This document shows, one piece after another, positions 47,790 through 56,382 of a DNA stretch of 64,000 bases. The stretch covers positions 248,001 through 312,000 of the forward strand of contig NZ_JAINWI010000004.1 of NCBI RefSeq assembly GCF_021021435.1, given 5' to 3'. The notes under the pieces were generated by a model. That model did no database searches, had not been told where the DNA came from, and was given only the letters and a program-made list of their open reading frames with translations. Position numbers and translations under genes: made by a program. This DNA comes from Seohaeicola saemankumensis. Its GTDB lineage: Bacteria; Pseudomonadota; Alphaproteobacteria; Rhodobacterales; Rhodobacteraceae. How positions within the stretch are numbered: the first letter of the stretch is position 1; every line of letters starts with the position of its first letter.

Positions 47790-48436
47790 GTCAAACGCCC
47801 CGCCCGCAGATATGCCCGTCGCGGCAGACGCGCGGCAAGCCTCTCGGAATGTGTCACAAGGATCAGGCTTGCGCCGTTCTCGATGACAAGATCCTGCAGC
47901 AGCGCCAGCACATTATCCGCAGTAGCTTCGTCAAGATTGCCGGTAGGTTCATCCGCCAGCACCAGTTGCGGGCGCGCGGCCAATGTGCGTGCTATGGCGA
48001 CGCGTTGTTGCTGACCGCCCGACAGTTGTTCAGGGTATTTGTTCAAGTGGTCGTCTAACCCGAGACGCTCTACGAGCACCCTGACCATTGACGGGTCATG
48101 CCGCCCCGCAAGGCGTGCCTGAAAAGCAATGTTGTGCGCGATCGATAGCGAAGGGATCAGATTGAACTGTTGGAATATCACGCCCAGCGACCCGCGCCGC
48201 AGGGCTGCACGACCTGAATCGTTCATTGGTGTTAGATCAATACCATCAAAAACAACCCTACCACTATCAGCGCTGTCGAGGCCGCCGATCAGGTGCAGCA
48301 GCGTGCTTTTACCCGATCCGGACTCGCCGGTCAGGGCAAGCATGTCGCCCTGTTCAAGATCAAGCGACACATGGTCAAGCACCGCCTTTTCATTGCCGGC
48401 ATAATTTTTGGTCACATCTGTCAAGCGCAGCAGCAT
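47786..48436 (-). CDS. ABC transporter ATPase (LolD/MacB family)
   Basis: 216 residues. Walker A GESGSGKST at 37-45, Q-loop FQQFNLIPSLS, signature LSGGQQQRVAIAR, Walker B LVLADEPTGNLD and switch THSERLA. The short length and QQFNLIP motif fit the LolD/MacB/FtsE subgroup that partners FtsX-type permeases. ATG 48436 has GGAGG upstream; the longer frame to 48520 is not credible. First gene of the three-gene leftward operon. Confidence 0.94.
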   Translation of the reverse strand: MLLRLTDVTKNYAGNEKAVLDHVSLDLEQGDMLALTGESGSGKSTLLHLIGGLDSADSGRVVFDGIDLTPMNDSGRAALRRGSLGVIFQQFNLIPSLSIAHNIAFQARLAGRHDPSMVRVLVERLGLDDHLNKYPEQLSGGQQQRVAIARTLAARPQLVLADEPTGNLDEATADNVLALLQDLVIENGASLILVTHSERLAARLPRRAYLRAGRLT

Positions 48437-48633
48437 TCTGTTTCCTCCGCTTTTGAAGATGTAACACGCTGTGCGTCGATGGAAAGCAACGCAGACCTGT
48501 GCATCGGCATGTTCCGACATTGACTACCGGCCAGGGTTAGGCTCTGGCAACTTGCCTTCAATTTGATCCGTTAATCCCTTCGCAACACATCAGCCGCTAA
48601 ACCCTTTGATGGGTGAGTTGGAAGGTGGTGGAG
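48437..48633. other. Divergent intergenic region before the flagellar cluster
   Basis: About 200 bases between the ABC operon and motB. A single TTAA half-site at 48571-48574 is followed at the CtrA spacing only by GCAA, so I do not call a box. No gene or clear hairpin seen. Confidence 0.4.
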
Positions 48634-49461
48634 ATGGGCACGCAGCCAAATGCGGCGCCAGTCATCATCAAACGAAAGAAGGTCATTGAAGGCGGCGGAC
48701 ACCACGGTGGTGCGTGGAAAGTTGCCTACGCCGATTTTGTCACGGCAATGATGGCTTTCTTCATGTTGATGTGGCTGTTGAACGCGACAACGGAAAAACA
48801 GCGCAAGGGTCTTGCGGACTATTTCGCGCCTACAGTGGCAATCAGCCGTGTGTCAGGCGGTAGTGATGGCGCATTCGGTGGTGACAGTATTTTCTCGGAA
48901 GAGGTGTTGCCGCGGATGGGAACAGGGGCCACCAGCCTGCGGCCTACGGAAAGCGACAAGGCCAGAGGTGAATCCGCAGATGATGGGGTGCGCAAAGACG
49001 CGCTTGAAAAGATCAATCAGGCGCTTTTCGACCGTGCCGGACTAAGTGCTATCCAAAGCGCGGCACTTGCACATGTGACAACGCGCCTTTCGGATGAGGG
49101 TCTGGTGGTCGAACTTTTTGATTTGCCGGATGCTGTTCTGTTCAATCTCCGGACTGATGAACCAACGCCACTGCTTGAGGAATTGGCATTCATGGTTCAG
49201 CAAGCTTTTGCGCTGGTCGTGAACCCGCTGGCGATTGAAGGTCATGTGCATTCGTTTCCGGTAGTGCTGCGCGACAGACCGGTGTGGGGTCTTTCGACAG
49301 CGCGGGCCAACCGTATGCGAGAATTACTTGCTAGGCAGGGCTTTGAAGAGGAACGGATCGTCAGGGTTGTCGGGCATGCGGATCGCAAGCTGGCAGAGGC
49401 AAATCCGCTGGCCACAAGAAACAACCGGCTGGAACTGATCCTTCTGATGATCCCCGAGTGA
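48634..49461 (+). CDS. motB: Flagellar motor stator protein MotB
   Basis: 275 residues. Short cytoplasmic N-terminus with HHGGAWKVAYADFVTAMMAFF, where Asp34 is the proton-binding residue at the start of the single membrane helix (about 35-53). The periplasmic part holds the plug region and an OmpA-like peptidoglycan-binding domain with IEGHVHS, STARANRMRELL and the NR-x-LE motif. The ATG at 48634 is preferred over 48613 because AGGTGG then lies upstream. motA is 11 kb away in this cluster rather than adjacent. Confidence 0.94.
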   Translation: MGTQPNAAPVIIKRKKVIEGGGHHGGAWKVAYADFVTAMMAFFMLMWLLNATTEKQRKGLADYFAPTVAISRVSGGSDGAFGGDSIFSEEVLPRMGTGATSLRPTESDKARGESADDGVRKDALEKINQALFDRAGLSAIQSAALAHVTTRLSDEGLVVELFDLPDAVLFNLRTDEPTPLLEELAFMVQQAFALVVNPLAIEGHVHSFPVVLRDRPVWGLSTARANRMRELLARQGFEEERIVRVVGHADRKLAEANPLATRNNRLELILLMIPE

Positions 49462-49508
49462 CCCGAGAGGTGCAGGATGCGGGTTTGAACTATATTGGAT
49501 TTTAGTCG

Positions 49509-49523
49509 TTAGCCTGCTGTTAA
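49509..49523 (+). promoter_or_regulatory. CtrA-like box upstream of flgE
   Basis: TTAG-CCTGCTG-TTAA fits the TTAA-N7-TTAA recognition pattern with one mismatch. It is 56 bases before the flgE start. CtrA is known to control flagellar genes in Rhodobacterales; use of this site is inferred. Confidence 0.5.
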
Positions 49524-49578
49524 ACGGTTGCCTGTAATGCTGATGGCACGGTGACAGATGCAGCAGAAAGGCGTGTCC

Positions 49579-50877
49579 ATGACGATCTCCTCCTCCTTGA
49601 ATGCCGGTGTAGCCGGGCTGTCGGTCAATGCCAGCCGGCTTGCGGCCATTTCGGACAACATCGCGAACTCCGCGACCTTTGGCTACAAACGGATGGAGGC
49701 GGATTTTCACTCGATGGTCATTTCGCCGAACGGTGGCACCTATTCTGCTGGCGGTGTCAGGGTGACCTCTCACCGCTTGATCGATCAACGCGGGCCATTG
49801 GTGTCCACAAGCAATCCGACCGATCTTGCCGTGCGGGGGCGGGGGTTCCTTCCGGTGGCGGCCGCGTCCGAAGTCACGGTCGGAAATGGCAAGCAGATGA
49901 TGCTGACTACAACAGGGTCATTCCGGACTGATGCTGATGGCTATCTTCGCACGGAATCCAATCTTGTTCTTCTTGGCTGGCCTGCTTTGCCGGATGGCAG
50001 CATCCCCACCTATCCGCGCGACACAAGTGCAGGGCTGCAGCCCGTCCAGATCAATGTCAACCAGTTCACCGGCGATCCGACGACACGCATGAGCCTTGGC
50101 GTCAACCTGCCGGCTACGGAAACAGGTGCGGGTGAGACAGGGGCATCGCGGGAGTTGTCAGTCGAATACTTCGGCAACCTTGGAACATCAGAAAGCCTTC
50201 TGATCGAATATGCTCCGACCGTTCCAACGACAGGCTCCTCGAATCAATGGACAATGCTGATCCGCGACACCGCTTCACCGGGGGTCGTGATTGGCGAATA
50301 CATCTTGGACTTCAATGATGGGCGAAGTGCGGGTGGCACGCTATCGGCTGTCACGACAGTGTCAGGCGGTGCTTATGATCCGGCACTTGGCTCATTGATC
50401 GTCAACGTCGCCGGGGGCCCGATGGAGGTGAATATCGGGCGGATCGGCGCCTCTGACGGGATCACACAACTATCCAACAGTTTCGCGCCGGTCTCGATCT
50501 CGAAAGACGGCTCGCCCGTCGGCAATATGACATCGGTTCAAGTGGATGCGAATGGTTTCGTCCACGCCTTTTTCGACACCGGGATAACGCGGCGCATCTA
50601 CCAGATCCCGCTGGTCGACATGCCGAACCCGAACGGGATGGTCGCATTGGACGAACAAACATATCTGCCCTCGCCCGAAAGCGGAACCTATTTTCTCTGG
50701 GATGCAGGGGATGGACCGACCGGAGATATCGTCGCCTTTGCGCGAGAGGAATCCGCCACCGACGTTGCCGGAGAATTGACCGATATGATCCAAACGCAGC
50801 GCGCCTACTCCTCGAATGCGAAAGTTATTCAGACTGTGGACGAGATGTTGCAGGAGACGACAAACATCAAACGTTGA
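49579..50877 (+). CDS. flgE: Flagellar hook protein FlgE
   Basis: 432 residues. N-terminal flagellar rod/hook motif MTISSSLNAGVAGLSVNASRLAAISDNIANSATFGYKRMEADF, central variable D domains, and the C-terminal TDMIQTQRAYSSNAKVIQTVDEML helix, the standard ends that polymerise in hook proteins. ATG 49579 is used because AAAGG lies eight bases before it; 49558 is possible. First gene of flgE-flgK-flgL-flgI. Confidence 0.93.
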   Translation: MTISSSLNAGVAGLSVNASRLAAISDNIANSATFGYKRMEADFHSMVISPNGGTYSAGGVRVTSHRLIDQRGPLVSTSNPTDLAVRGRGFLPVAAASEVTVGNGKQMMLTTTGSFRTDADGYLRTESNLVLLGWPALPDGSIPTYPRDTSAGLQPVQINVNQFTGDPTTRMSLGVNLPATETGAGETGASRELSVEYFGNLGTSESLLIEYAPTVPTTGSSNQWTMLIRDTASPGVVIGEYILDFNDGRSAGGTLSAVTTVSGGAYDPALGSLIVNVAGGPMEVNIGRIGASDGITQLSNSFAPVSISKDGSPVGNMTSVQVDANGFVHAFFDTGITRRIYQIPLVDMPNPNGMVALDEQTYLPSPESGTYFLWDAGDGPTGDIVAFAREESATDVAGELTDMIQTQRAYSSNAKVIQTVDEMLQETTNIKR

Positions 50878-50925
50878 CCGCAGGTTTGATCGAAGAATAC
50901 CTCAAACAGTCGAGGAAGATAGAAG

Positions 50926-52377
50926 ATGAGCATTTCCGGTGCCCTTTCCAATGCGCTCAGCGGTCTTACAGCGGCTTCGCGATCTGCGGAGGTGGTCGCG
51001 TCCAACATAGCCAACGCTGCTACCGAAGGATACGCTACACGCTCCGTTTCGCTTTCATCCCGTCAAGGCACGACCGGCGGGGTCCGGATAGACGATATCC
51101 AGCGTTTCGTAGATAAGGCCCTTCTCGCGGAACGCCGGCTAGCCGATGCAGACCATGAACACAGCAAGGCACTGTCTCAGACTTTCAAAAGGGTCGCGGC
51201 GCTTTTTGGTTCCCCGCTTGAGGATTCGTCGCTCGTCATGCGAGCGGCTGTTTTGGAAACGTCACTGGTCGAGGCAGCGAGTCGCCCTGAGTCTCCTGAG
51301 AGACTTGCCGGTGTAGTGTTTAATGCAACCGCTCTTGTTCAGAAGATGAACGAGATATCCGATGGCCTGCAATCAATCAGAACGGAAGCAGACCGCAGCA
51401 TTGCCGATCAGGTGGCGCGGTTGAACCGCGATCTTGAACAGGTGCAACAGATCAATCAAAGGATTGTGTCTTTCGAAGCGCAAGGCGTTGAGACGGCCCC
51501 GCTTCTTGACGAGCGGCAAACTCTTATCAACCGGATCGGACAGATCGTCCCTGTGATTGAAGTGCCCCGCGACCGCGGGGCGATTGCTTTGTTCACCCCG
51601 GGCGGTTCCGTCTTGCTTGACGGTCCCGCAGCGCGGATCGCCTTCGAGCCTGCGAACCAAGTGGCTCCACATATGACGCAGTCAGCGGGGTTTCTCTCGG
51701 GATTGACCCTGAATTCCGTACCAATCAGCACTGACCGAAGGCTTGGTCCAATGCAGGGTGGAAGCCTTGGTGCCGCATTCCAGATACGGGACGAGGTGGC
51801 AACGGAGGCCCAAACCCAACTGGATGCTACTGCGCGCGATCTTTTGGAGCGATTTGCTTCGCCAAGCCTTGATCCAACGTTGGTCGTCGGACAGGCGGGG
51901 TTGTTCACCGATGCCGGCACTCCATTCGATCCAGCACAAGAAGTCGGACTTTCTGGACGCATCTCCTTGAACGCAAGCGTAGACCCGTCACAAGGTGGCG
52001 CGCTTTGGCGTCTGAAAGAAGGAATTGCCGCATCTGCGTCGGGAAATGCCGGTGATGGCGCTCTGTTGAACCGTATGCTGGACACTTTGGCTACAGCGCG
52101 CGCCCCGTCTTCTGAGATGTTCAATGCGGGCTCTTTATCTTTTTCCGAATTGACTGCGCGGGTCCTGTCCAATGTCGGTTCTCTGCGCCAGCAAGCCGAG
52201 CAGCATCAAAGTTCGGCGAGTATTCGGGTTTCGGCGCTCCAAATCGCTGAACTCGAGAACGGAGTTGATACCGACGATCAACTCCAAAGGCTAATGCTTA
52301 TCGAGCAGGCATACTCGGCCAATGCCCGCGTCATTCAGACGGTGAATGACATGATCGACAGTTTGTTGAGGATCTGA
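50926..52377 (+). CDS. flgK: Hook-associated protein FlgK (HAP1)
   Basis: 483 residues. Junction protein between hook and filament. N-terminus MSISGALSNALSGLTAASRSAEVVASNIANAATEGYATRSV and C-terminus LMLIEQAYSANARVIQTVNDMID match the axial protein pattern, and the middle contains the long helices with RIVSFEAQGVETAPLLDERQTLINRIGQIV typical of FlgK. Somewhat shorter than E. coli FlgK (547), lost in the variable D3 region. flgL starts two bases after its stop. Confidence 0.94.
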   Translation: MSISGALSNALSGLTAASRSAEVVASNIANAATEGYATRSVSLSSRQGTTGGVRIDDIQRFVDKALLAERRLADADHEHSKALSQTFKRVAALFGSPLEDSSLVMRAAVLETSLVEAASRPESPERLAGVVFNATALVQKMNEISDGLQSIRTEADRSIADQVARLNRDLEQVQQINQRIVSFEAQGVETAPLLDERQTLINRIGQIVPVIEVPRDRGAIALFTPGGSVLLDGPAARIAFEPANQVAPHMTQSAGFLSGLTLNSVPISTDRRLGPMQGGSLGAAFQIRDEVATEAQTQLDATARDLLERFASPSLDPTLVVGQAGLFTDAGTPFDPAQEVGLSGRISLNASVDPSQGGALWRLKEGIAASASGNAGDGALLNRMLDTLATARAPSSEMFNAGSLSFSELTARVLSNVGSLRQQAEQHQSSASIRVSALQIAELENGVDTDDQLQRLMLIEQAYSANARVIQTVNDMIDSLLRI

Positions 52378-52379
52378 AC

Positions 52380-53390
52380 ATGTCTATGGTTTCATTGGGC
52401 GACCTCGCGCAATCATTGGTGATGCGCCGCCAAAACCTGCAAATTCGGCAGGACATCACGCGTTTGGCGGAAGAAGTTGCAACCGGACGAACATCAACAC
52501 TATCGAGCCATCTATCAGGTGACTTTTCATTGCTGTCTGATATCGAGCGTGGTCTCGAGGTGCTGAAAGGCTTCAAGACTTCTATTGCCGAAGCGGGCCT
52601 TTTCACGGACGGAATGCAAAAGGTACTGGGGCAAGTACAAGATATCAGCACTGATCTCTCAACCAACATTTTGAGTTTGGCTGACAGCGGCCTGCCGATA
52701 CAGAGCTCGGGGCTGTCGAATACCGGTTCAGACGCCTTGGATCAGATGGTAGCTCTGCTGAATATTCGGATCGCGGGGCGCAGTCTTTTTGCTGGGGATG
52801 CTACAGATCGTCCCGCTTTGGCCAGTGCAGACAACATCATGTCTGAAATCAGAATGGCGATTTCGGGTCTCGACTCGGTGTCCGACATCCAATTGGCTGT
52901 GGCGGCTTGGTTTGATTCTCCATCGGCTGGGTTCGAAGAAACTGCCTATCTGGGTTCTTCTACCGGTCTTTCGCCCTATAGGCTGGATCACGGAGTCAGC
53001 GTGGATCTGGATCTGCGTGCCGATTCCGCTGCGTTGCGCTCTGTCCTCAAACAAATTGCATTGGCTGCGGTGGTGACCGATCCGACAACACCAATTTCTG
53101 CTACAGACCGTCAGGCAATGGCTCGGTCCAGCGCGATTGAACTGATGAATGCGCAAGCGGGCTTGACGGGTTTGCGGGCAGATCTCGGCTTTGCACAAGC
53201 GCGGATTGAGGAAGGTCAGGTCCGGCAAGCAAGCGAGAAAACGTCACTTGAATTGACACGAAACACTCTCCTGTCGGTAGATTCCTACGAGTCAGCGACG
53301 AAACTTGAAGATGCACAGACGCGTCTGGAAAGCCTCTACGCCGTAACCGTCCGTCTCTCGCGCCTTTCGCTTTCGGATTTCATGCGATGA
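52380..53390 (+). CDS. flgL: Hook-associated protein FlgL (HAP3), flagellin-like
   Basis: 336 residues. The N-terminal helix with RRQNLQIRQDITRLAEEVATGRTS and the C-terminal helix SYESATKLEDAQTRLESLYAVTVRLSRLSLSDFM match FlgL/flagellin ends, which form the coiled core of the HAP3 ring. Its position between flgK and flgI separates it from a flagellin. The stop overlaps the flgI start (ATGA). Confidence 0.9.
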   Translation: MSMVSLGDLAQSLVMRRQNLQIRQDITRLAEEVATGRTSTLSSHLSGDFSLLSDIERGLEVLKGFKTSIAEAGLFTDGMQKVLGQVQDISTDLSTNILSLADSGLPIQSSGLSNTGSDALDQMVALLNIRIAGRSLFAGDATDRPALASADNIMSEIRMAISGLDSVSDIQLAVAAWFDSPSAGFEETAYLGSSTGLSPYRLDHGVSVDLDLRADSAALRSVLKQIALAAVVTDPTTPISATDRQAMARSSAIELMNAQAGLTGLRADLGFAQARIEEGQVRQASEKTSLELTRNTLLSVDSYESATKLEDAQTRLESLYAVTVRLSRLSLSDFMR

Positions 53391-54505
53391 AGTTGTTCCG
53401 GCTTGTGCCCGCCCCAATCTTGCTTTTGGCAACCTTGTTGCTGCCCGACTTGGCCGGCGCCAATCCTGTCAGAATAAAGGACCTTGTGGAGTTCGACGGT
53501 GTCAGAAACAACGATCTTATCGGATACGGACTTATTGTTGGCCTCAATGGAACCGGCGACGGCATTCGCAATGCCCCTTTCACAGAAGAGATCATGTCAA
53601 ATGTTCTTGAGCGTTTGGGCGCCAATATGGCGGGAGAACAGATTCGCCCGAAAAATGTTGCAGCCGTATTTGTGACTGCCAGCTTGCCACCCTTCTCGCG
53701 GGCGGGGGGGCGGATTGATGTCACGGTTTCCGCAATTGGTGATGCCAAAAGCCTGCTTGGTGGTACATTGATAATGACGCCGCTGACTGCCGCCGACGGG
53801 CAAATCTATGCGGTTGCGCAAGGTACCGTGATTGCTGGCGGTGCGGCAGCAGAGGGTGAAGGGGGCACCATTATCAAAGGTGTGCCGACATCAGGATCAA
53901 TTCCGGCGGGTGCAAATGTCGAGCGCGAGATCGACTTTCAGCTATCCAGTCTTTCTTCGCTTAGGTTGGCCTTGCGTGAACCTGACTTCACGACAGCCGG
54001 ACGGATCGAGAAAGCAATCAACGAGAATTTCAGACGATCTGTCGCCGTTATGCTCGATTCCGGTACTGTGCAGATCGACGTATCTTCAACTCGAATGGCC
54101 TCAACAGCACACGCGCTTGGTCGCATTGAAAACATCATCGTCGAGCCTGCGGGCAAAGCGCGTGTGGTGATTGACCAGAGGTCCGGAACGATTGTCATGG
54201 GCGAAGACGTCCGTATAGCAAGGGTCGCCGTTTCGCAGGGAAATCTGACACTTCGGATACAGGAAGAGCCATTGGCAATACAGCCCAATCCATTCTCGCC
54301 GGGAGAGACTGTCATCGTACCCCGCACGAATGTCAGCATGGAAGAAGACGTAGGAACAGGCTTGGCAGAGATACCGTCCGGAACTTCGCTTTCCGAGGTC
54401 ATTGCCGGCTTGAACGCGCTGGGCGTCGCTCCGCGTGACATGATCGACATACTAAAAAGTATAAAAGCCGCAGGTGCCCTACATGCAGAATTTATTGTCC
54501 GATAG
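53387..54505 (+). CDS. flgI: Flagellar P-ring protein FlgI
   Basis: 372 residues. Signal peptide of about 25 residues (LLLATLLLPDLAGA). Mature start NPVRIKDLVEFDGVRNNDLIGYGLIVGLNGTGD is the strongest FlgI signature, with TPLTAADGQIYAVAQG and a C-terminal AEIPSGTSLSEVIAGLNALGV. It forms the periplasmic bushing around the rod. No flgA chaperone or flgH L-ring gene is seen beside it here. Confidence 0.95.
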   Translation: MKLFRLVPAPILLLATLLLPDLAGANPVRIKDLVEFDGVRNNDLIGYGLIVGLNGTGDGIRNAPFTEEIMSNVLERLGANMAGEQIRPKNVAAVFVTASLPPFSRAGGRIDVTVSAIGDAKSLLGGTLIMTPLTAADGQIYAVAQGTVIAGGAAAEGEGGTIIKGVPTSGSIPAGANVEREIDFQLSSLSSLRLALREPDFTTAGRIEKAINENFRRSVAVMLDSGTVQIDVSSTRMASTAHALGRIENIIVEPAGKARVVIDQRSGTIVMGEDVRIARVAVSQGNLTLRIQEEPLAIQPNPFSPGETVIVPRTNVSMEEDVGTGLAEIPSGTSLSEVIAGLNALGVAPRDMIDILKSIKAAGALHAEFIVR

Positions 54506-54753
54506 GTGCGTATATACTGCTTTTAAGCAAACAACATTAAATCGAGTTGACATAATGGCAGTAGCCTCTGTGGTTCATGTGCTGTGACCTCAGATGCTCA
54601 TCTGGCTGAGACCAGGTTCGGAGCTTGAGATTGGCGCGGTTGCGCCAACGGATCAATGGCCGATCTGATTTTGAGAAATTTGACCTGGGTGTATGTCCGA
54701 ATTGTAAATACGCGTTTCGAAACTTAAATCTGGATAATACCAGCATTCGTACT
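54506..54753. other. Intergenic region between convergent flgI and fliP
   Basis: 248 bases with no convincing gene. It has a perfect hairpin TTGGCGC-GGTT-GCGCCAA at 54631-54648 and a short CAGATG-CT-CATCTG palindrome at about 54592-54605, which may mark transcription ends. A 78-codon frame crosses it on the minus strand (54537-54773) with no recognisable domain and a partial overlap with fliP, so I do not call it. Confidence 0.4.
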
Positions 54754-55479
54754 TCAAATATAGCTTCGCACAAGTGCCCCTGAGATCAGAGACCATCCGT
54801 CTGCAACCACGAAGAACGCTAGCTTGAATGGCAGTGATACGATTGCTGGAGGTACCATCATCATTCCCATGGACATCAACACCGCAGCAACAACAAGATC
54901 GATGATCAAAAACGGCAGGAATATCAAAAAACCTATCTGGAAGGCGCGTGAAATCTCGGAAAGAAGAAAACTTGGGATCAGCAGAGACAATGGTGCATCA
55001 GGTCCTGGCGGAATGGGAATAGTGTCCGGTCGCATGGATGCCATTGACATGAACGTATCGACATCCACTTGCACCGCCATAAAGTTCCGAAACGGTAGAA
55101 GTGTTCTTTCAACACCCTCTTCGAGTTCCATACTGTCGTTCAGCAATGGTTGTAGGCCGTTCTCCCATGCAGCAGTGAAAACGGGATCCATTATGAAATA
55201 GGTCAGGAACAGAGCCAGGCTGATGATAAGCATATTTGGTGGAGATTGTTGCATTCCCAATGCCTGACGCAGGATAGAGAACACAGTCACTAGAAAAGGA
55301 AAGCAAGTCACCATGATCGCTATGCCAGGCGCCAAGCTTAGCAGTGTCACAAGTGCAATCAATTGTATGGTTCTAGCTGTCAAAGCCTCTTCATTTACAA
55401 TTGAAAACGGGAGGTCTTGGGCGACAGCCGGATCAACTGAAAGAAACACTAAAACTACTGAATAGAATAGCTGTTGCAT
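54754..55479 (-). CDS. fliP: Flagellar type III export component FliP
   Basis: 241 residues from ATG 55479 (a TTG at 55503 would add eight residues). Cleavable signal peptide (LFYSVVLVFLSVDPAVAQ), then the family motifs TLLSLAPGIAIMVTCFPFLVTVFSILRQALG, FLTYFIMDPVF, LSEISRAFQIGFLIFLPFLIIDLVVAAVLMSMGMMMVPP and the final amphipathic part. FliP is the core of the export gate. Last gene of fliF-fliH-fliN-fliP, leftward. fliQ, fliR and flhB are not in the window. Confidence 0.95.
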   Translation of the reverse strand: MQQLFYSVVLVFLSVDPAVAQDLPFSIVNEEALTARTIQLIALVTLLSLAPGIAIMVTCFPFLVTVFSILRQALGMQQSPPNMLIISLALFLTYFIMDPVFTAAWENGLQPLLNDSMELEEGVERTLLPFRNFMAVQVDVDTFMSMASMRPDTIPIPPGPDAPLSLLIPSFLLSEISRAFQIGFLIFLPFLIIDLVVAAVLMSMGMMMVPPAIVSLPFKLAFFVVADGWSLISGALVRSYI

Positions 55480-55499
55480 TCCCGCACCCGACGTCAAGT

Positions 55500-55799
55500 T
55501 CAACTAAAGTCACTTTGCAGGTCAGACACATGTGTAAGCCTTACCGCAAGTTGGCCCTTGTTCTCGCCATCCAACTCCTCCAACTCTCCACGCGCGATTA
55601 ACGTATCGCCGATGTAGAGCTCTACTGGATCATTGACCCCTCGATCTAATGGCAGAACGGTATCGGAGCCCATTAATAACAGATCCCGAATTAGGGGATT
55701 TGCGCGACCAACTGACACTGTTATCTCGATTGGAACATGTGCAAGCAGTGTCGTGTTTTTTACATTTTCGTTGAAGGCGTTCGAATCAATCATATACAT
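55500..55799 (-). CDS. fliN: Flagellar motor switch protein FliN
   Basis: 99 residues, a minimal FliN made almost wholly of the SpoA domain: HVPIEITVSVGRANPLIRDLLLMGSDTVLPLDRGVNDPVELYIGD, then LARGELEELDGENKGQLAVRLT. It forms the lower C-ring with FliM, which sets rotation direction and docks the export ATPase. ATG 55799 (MYMIDSN) has AGGA six bases upstream and lies inside the fliH 3' end; a shorter start is at 55793. Noticeably more AT-rich than the surrounding housekeeping genes. Confidence 0.88.
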   Translation of the reverse strand: MYMIDSNAFNENVKNTTLLAHVPIEITVSVGRANPLIRDLLLMGSDTVLPLDRGVNDPVELYIGDTLIARGELEELDGENKGQLAVRLTHVSDLQSDFS

Positions 55800-56382
55800 T
55801 TTCTTTCCTGCTGCTTGCGTAAAATCCTGCAAGTGATAGGGTCATTTCAGAAAAGAGGGACTCAAGGTTAATACTGCGTTCTTCTTCAGAAAAACGAAGA
55901 TAAACCTGTCCATCGCCTAGAGACGGGTCTTCAATAAAATCAACACAATTACGAATACTCGACTCAACAAGCGGCTCTATTTTTGGTCGATTGGCCGGCG
56001 AAGTAATTAATAAAATTCGAGCGTCATTATATTTTTGCATTATACTGATAATTTCTTCTACTACTCTACTTCCTATTGTGTCAGCAGCTAAAGAAGGCAG
56101 TGTGGATTTGACAAGCGTTGTGAGTAACGGCTTCATCACCTCTAGTACATGGCTGTATGCATCTTGATAGGTGATAGTCATTTCTTGGAGGTTTCTCGCA
56201 AACTCTGATGAAATATGCGTTTGCTCGGTCAAAAGGGCACTACTCGCATCGTCCCAACCAGCTTGATATCCTTTCTCGAAGGCGCCAAGACGTGCATCCT
56301 CAACCATGTCTTCAGAAAGATAGATATGCGTTTGATCGGTTTGAGCGTGTTCAAAATCTTCAAGAAGTCGGGCTATGGCCAT
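55786..56382 (-). CDS. fliH: FliH-like flagellar export protein
   Basis: 198 residues. Position between fliF and fliN, a Gly-rich AFEKGYQAGWDDASS segment, a long helical middle and the FliH/YscL-type C-terminal half with LTTLVKSTLPSLAADTIGSRVVEEI support FliH, the regulator of the export ATPase FliI. Similarity in this family is always weak. The start at 56382 overlaps the fliF stop (TGATG). Composition is AT-rich. fliI is not in the window. Confidence 0.75.
   Translation of the reverse strand: MAIARLLEDFEHAQTDQTHIYLSEDMVEDARLGAFEKGYQAGWDDASSALLTEQTHISSEFARNLQEMTITYQDAYSHVLEVMKPLLTTLVKSTLPSLAADTIGSRVVEEIISIMQKYNDARILLITSPANRPKIEPLVESSIRNCVDFIEDPSLGDGQVYLRFSEEERSINLESLFSEMTLSLAGFYASSRKENVYD

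Noticed and set aside
48571-48585. CtrA box upstream of motB
   Set aside because: TTAA is present but the second half reads GCAA, two mismatches, which is expected by chance.
54537-54773. 78-codon frame between flgI and fliP, possible transposase remnant
   Set aside because: Arg-rich sequence with no catalytic motif, no terminal repeats or target duplication; called intergenic instead.
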